Of a DNA stretch of 64,000 bases, positions 61,872-64,000 are shown one piece after another; the stretch's first letter is position 1; each line of letters starts with the position of its first letter. The DNA is taken from assembly GCF_016890225.1 (NCBI RefSeq), contig NZ_JAFELM010000039.1, positions 1 to 64,000 of the forward strand, in the 5' to 3' direction. The translations under genes and the position numbers were made by a program. Below the pieces are notes generated by a model. That model had not been told where the DNA came from. It worked only from the letters and a program-made list of their open reading frames with translations, and did not search any database. Source of the DNA: Bacillus suaedaesalsae. Lineage in GTDB: Bacteria > Bacillota > Bacilli > Bacillales > SA4.

Positions 61872-62696
61872 TTACTTATATAATTTGGCATACTCTTCAA
61901 ATCCCAAATCCAAATTAATGTATTCATAAGTATGATGACTCTCTTGCTTTTCTTTTGGTGGAATATCTAAATAATTTCCGTATACCGTCGATAAAAATTC
62001 ATGTCCTAATTGTGGTCCATAAAGTAAAGTGTCTTCAAATTTATACAGAGTAGGTTTACCAAGGATTTCTTTCTTCATAATTTCTTTTAAACCCCAATTA
62101 CCCATAAAATTCCCCACATATTTACTATTATCATAACTTGTTTTAGCTAACATTTTATTCCCATTATTATAAAGTTTATTGTTGTCAAATATTGAAAAAT
62201 AATTTTGTGTGACCTTTTTAACAATTCCTCTTCTATTTTTTTCTGAAGCATTAAGCCAAATACCATATGTGTAAAACCTAGAACGATAATACTTAATTTT
62301 ACTAGCAAGTTTAGTGTTATGAGCTCCATCGATAGGAAATATATCTATATAGATACCCTCAATTCTCTTTTCATTGATATTTTCAATTATTGTAGTATTA
62401 TTGTTACAGAGTTTTATATAAAGGAAATCTCTTTTATTATTCCCATATCCAGCACTAAGACGAGTTAGATATGAAGGCAACTTCGAGTCTGGCAATTTAA
62501 GGAACTTTTCATATGAATCTCTTGGCATTCCAATATCTATATCATCGTCCCACGGTATAAACCCCTGATGTCTAACAGCCCCCAAAAAAGTTCCACCAAT
62601 GATAAAATAAGTAAGCTTATTATCATTACATATAATGTGAAAATCTTTCACCATATTCAGTAGGCATCTTTGAATATCCTTCAGTTGTGTATCCAT
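61872..62696 (-). CDS. LicD-family phosphotransferase
   Basis: 274 aa. YFIIGGTFLGAVRHQGFIPW and DDDIDIGMPRDSYEKF are the LicD nucleotidyltransferase-fold signatures. Family members transfer phosphocholine or similar groups to teichoic acid or capsular sugars. No choline kinase or cytidylyltransferase is in view, so the substrate is open. It follows a GT2 by 42 bases. Confidence 0.93.
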   Translation of the reverse strand: MDTQLKDIQRCLLNMVKDFHIICNDNKLTYFIIGGTFLGAVRHQGFIPWDDDIDIGMPRDSYEKFLKLPDSKLPSYLTRLSAGYGNNKRDFLYIKLCNNNTTIIENINEKRIEGIYIDIFPIDGAHNTKLASKIKYYRSRFYTYGIWLNASEKNRRGIVKKVTQNYFSIFDNNKLYNNGNKMLAKTSYDNSKYVGNFMGNWGLKEIMKKEILGKPTLYKFEDTLLYGPQLGHEFLSTVYGNYLDIPPKEKQESHHTYEYINLDLGFEEYAKLYK

Positions 62697-62738
62697 TTTT
62701 TACTTCCCTTCATAAGTAAACAATTATGATTATTAAGA

Positions 62739-63896
62739 TTAGTACATTTTTGTTAGCTTATCTACAAAATTGTTTTTTTGATTATAATCATTAACAATTA
62801 CCATGGCCTCTTCTAAGCTACTAACGCCATGGTAAGTCCTCTTTTTAGTAAGGTTAAACTTTGTTCTAAAGAAGTTACGAATGAAATTAAAACTTTTTTG
62901 GGTAAATAGAATTGTAAACCAGAATAATGTTTTAATAATCTTTAATGGCGAATTTAAATATGGCTTTACCTCTTCTATATACTCAACATTATGAGTTAAC
63001 ATATTGGCATATAGGTAAGACCAATTCATATCTTTAATCAACGATTCATACTTCATAGCTCTTAAAGCCTTAATGCATGACTCGGACCAAATTGTAGAAG
63101 CTAGCCATATCTTCGGAATAGTATGTTCCCATTTTTCCTCTGTGTTTAATGGTAATTGAGCAACATCCTTTATCCGTGCTTTATGAGACCCTCTTGCCCC
63201 CATACCTCCTGCACTTTTATAACTATAGCCACTAACCATTAAAGGAAACTCAATCCATACATGTTTTTTTATAACAAGCGCTAATGAAGTGGCATTAGCC
63301 ATATCTGGACTAGGGCCCGGGAAGTAACTATTTGTCTTTTCATATACTTCTTCAAGCTTATCCTTTAGTACAATACCATGATATACCTTAGGAAGCTTAT
63401 TTAATGTGGTTCCTCCTTTACGAAGGCATTTATTTAATTGTTCTTTAGCATTAATATTGTTTACCGATAATCTATTAAGTGGGAAACTAAGAGTTGGATA
63501 TTTAAAAAACTTAAAAACAACATCTGGCCAATAGTAAATTGCAACAGGAAATATACAAGATTCTATCTTTCTTTGGTCAGCCCATATAACTACATCTAAC
63601 ATCTGCTTAGTTATAGTATCATCATCACCGATATAACAAACATATTTACCCGTTGCATTACTAAGTGCTAAATCACTATTCTCCGTTTGTGACAAATTAT
63701 TTGTTTCATGAAAATATTTTATATTAGGAAAATTTAGCTTTTGTAAGAAGTGTAATATTTCTTCATTTTTCTGTGTATTATCTTGAATAACAATTTCAAT
63801 TTCCGATGAATCAAGAGATACAATAGTTCTAATACATTCTTTAAGATAAATATAACGGTTTTTAGTAGGTATAATAACGCTTAATAAATAATTCAA
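62739..63896 (-). CDS. GT2 glycosyltransferase
   Basis: 385 aa from TTG 63896, which has GAGG seven bases upstream and overlaps the stop of the previous gene. LSVIIPTKNRYIYLKECIRT and CYIGDDDTITKQMLD are the GT2 motifs. The C-terminus has a short hydrophobic patch (FWFTILFTQKSFNFI). Translational coupling to the upstream membrane gene points to a capsule or wall glycan unit continuing beyond the window. Confidence 0.92.
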   Translation of the reverse strand: MNYLLSVIIPTKNRYIYLKECIRTIVSLDSSEIEIVIQDNTQKNEEILHFLQKLNFPNIKYFHETNNLSQTENSDLALSNATGKYVCYIGDDDTITKQMLDVVIWADQRKIESCIFPVAIYYWPDVVFKFFKYPTLSFPLNRLSVNNINAKEQLNKCLRKGGTTLNKLPKVYHGIVLKDKLEEVYEKTNSYFPGPSPDMANATSLALVIKKHVWIEFPLMVSGYSYKSAGGMGARGSHKARIKDVAQLPLNTEEKWEHTIPKIWLASTIWSESCIKALRAMKYESLIKDMNWSYLYANMLTHNVEYIEEVKPYLNSPLKIIKTLFWFTILFTQKSFNFIRNFFRTKFNLTKKRTYHGVSSLEEAMVIVNDYNQKNNFVDKLTKMY

Positions 63897-64000
63897 CGAT
63901 TTACCTCTTTTCTAGATTTTATAATAATATTCAATATAGAACTTAACATTTCTCTATTAAATATACTGTATATAAAAATAATTGTAACTAAACCAAGTAA
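63893..64000 (-). CDS. 3' end of a membrane protein (partial)
   Basis: The last 35 residues of an ORF entering from the right edge: a hydrophobic helix (LLGLVTIIFIYSIF) and a basic tail (KSRKEVNR). It ends in TGA overlapping the TTG of the GT2. It fits the C-terminus of a polysaccharide flippase or polymerase, but too little is visible to assign. Confidence 0.6.
   Translation of the reverse strand, partial: LLGLVTIIFIYSIFNREMLSSILNIIIKSRKEVNR

Noticed and set aside
1-64000. Mobile element, prophage or restriction system
   Set aside because: No transposase, integrase, terminal repeats, phage structural genes or methyltransferase was seen; the intron is the only mobile-type element.

Overview
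The window looks like the chromosome of a motile, biofilm-forming Bacillaceae species. It is AT-rich, has strong AGGAGG-type ribosome binding sites and many hairpin-plus-U terminators. Gene order in the first part matches the B. subtilis hag-csrA-fliW-yviE-flgL-flgK-flgN-flgM-yvyF-comF-degV and degSU-yvyE-tagU blocks, with a large insertion between degV and degU. No rRNA, tRNA, CRISPR array or insertion sequence was seen.

Region 1 (1-9331, minus strand) is the late flagellar and competence operon block. The sequence just downstream of the flagellin stop codon is a group I self-splicing intron (about 89-443). It is followed by a second in-frame copy of the flagellin C-terminal codons (44-88). 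The intron's own 5' end also encodes a normal flagellin C-terminus, so both unspliced and spliced mRNA could give flagellin. SigD promoters precede hag and flgM, and the hag leader carries a CsrA-type hairpin.

Region 2 (9668-16580) is a biofilm-matrix island. A class I cyclic-di-GMP riboswitch (10941-11024) lies directly in front of a 41-aa SinI-type antirepressor, followed by a canonical SinR. Then come a class D sortase and, converging on it, an operon for a TapA-like protein with fibronectin III domains, SipW, TasA and a small TasA-like protein ending in an LPDTA sorting signal. A second SinR paralogue sits upstream of this operon. GTTC-N8-GAAC palindromes recur in front of both sinR genes and tapA. 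The simplest reading is c-di-GMP -> SinI -> SinR -> amyloid matrix, with a sortase-anchored TasA-domain protein on the cell wall.

Region 3 (16680-20595) holds degU, degS, yvyE and an LCP ligase (TagU type).

Region 4 (20618-51973) is a cell-envelope region: an LtaS-type synthase, two membrane-anchored FAD oxidoreductases, two TagO-type phosphotransferases, two SLH-domain exoproteins (GH18 and subtilase), TagA, a flippase, a DUF5693 membrane protein, the pyruvyl transferase CsaB, MnaA, TagH, TagG, three CDP-glycerol glycerophosphotransferases and TagD. It ends with a giant exported glucosaminidase carrying nine PA14-like modules. Together these make lipoteichoic and wall teichoic acids, plus the pyruvylated wall polymer that SLH proteins bind.

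Region 5 (52291-64000) is a dTDP-sugar and glycan operon: rfbA, rfbB, a fourth glycerophosphotransferase, an ATP-grasp/HAD fusion, a DegT aminotransferase and a GT2. A second LCP protein follows. A minus-strand pair, LicD and GT2, is preceded by the 3' end of a membrane protein cut by the window edge.
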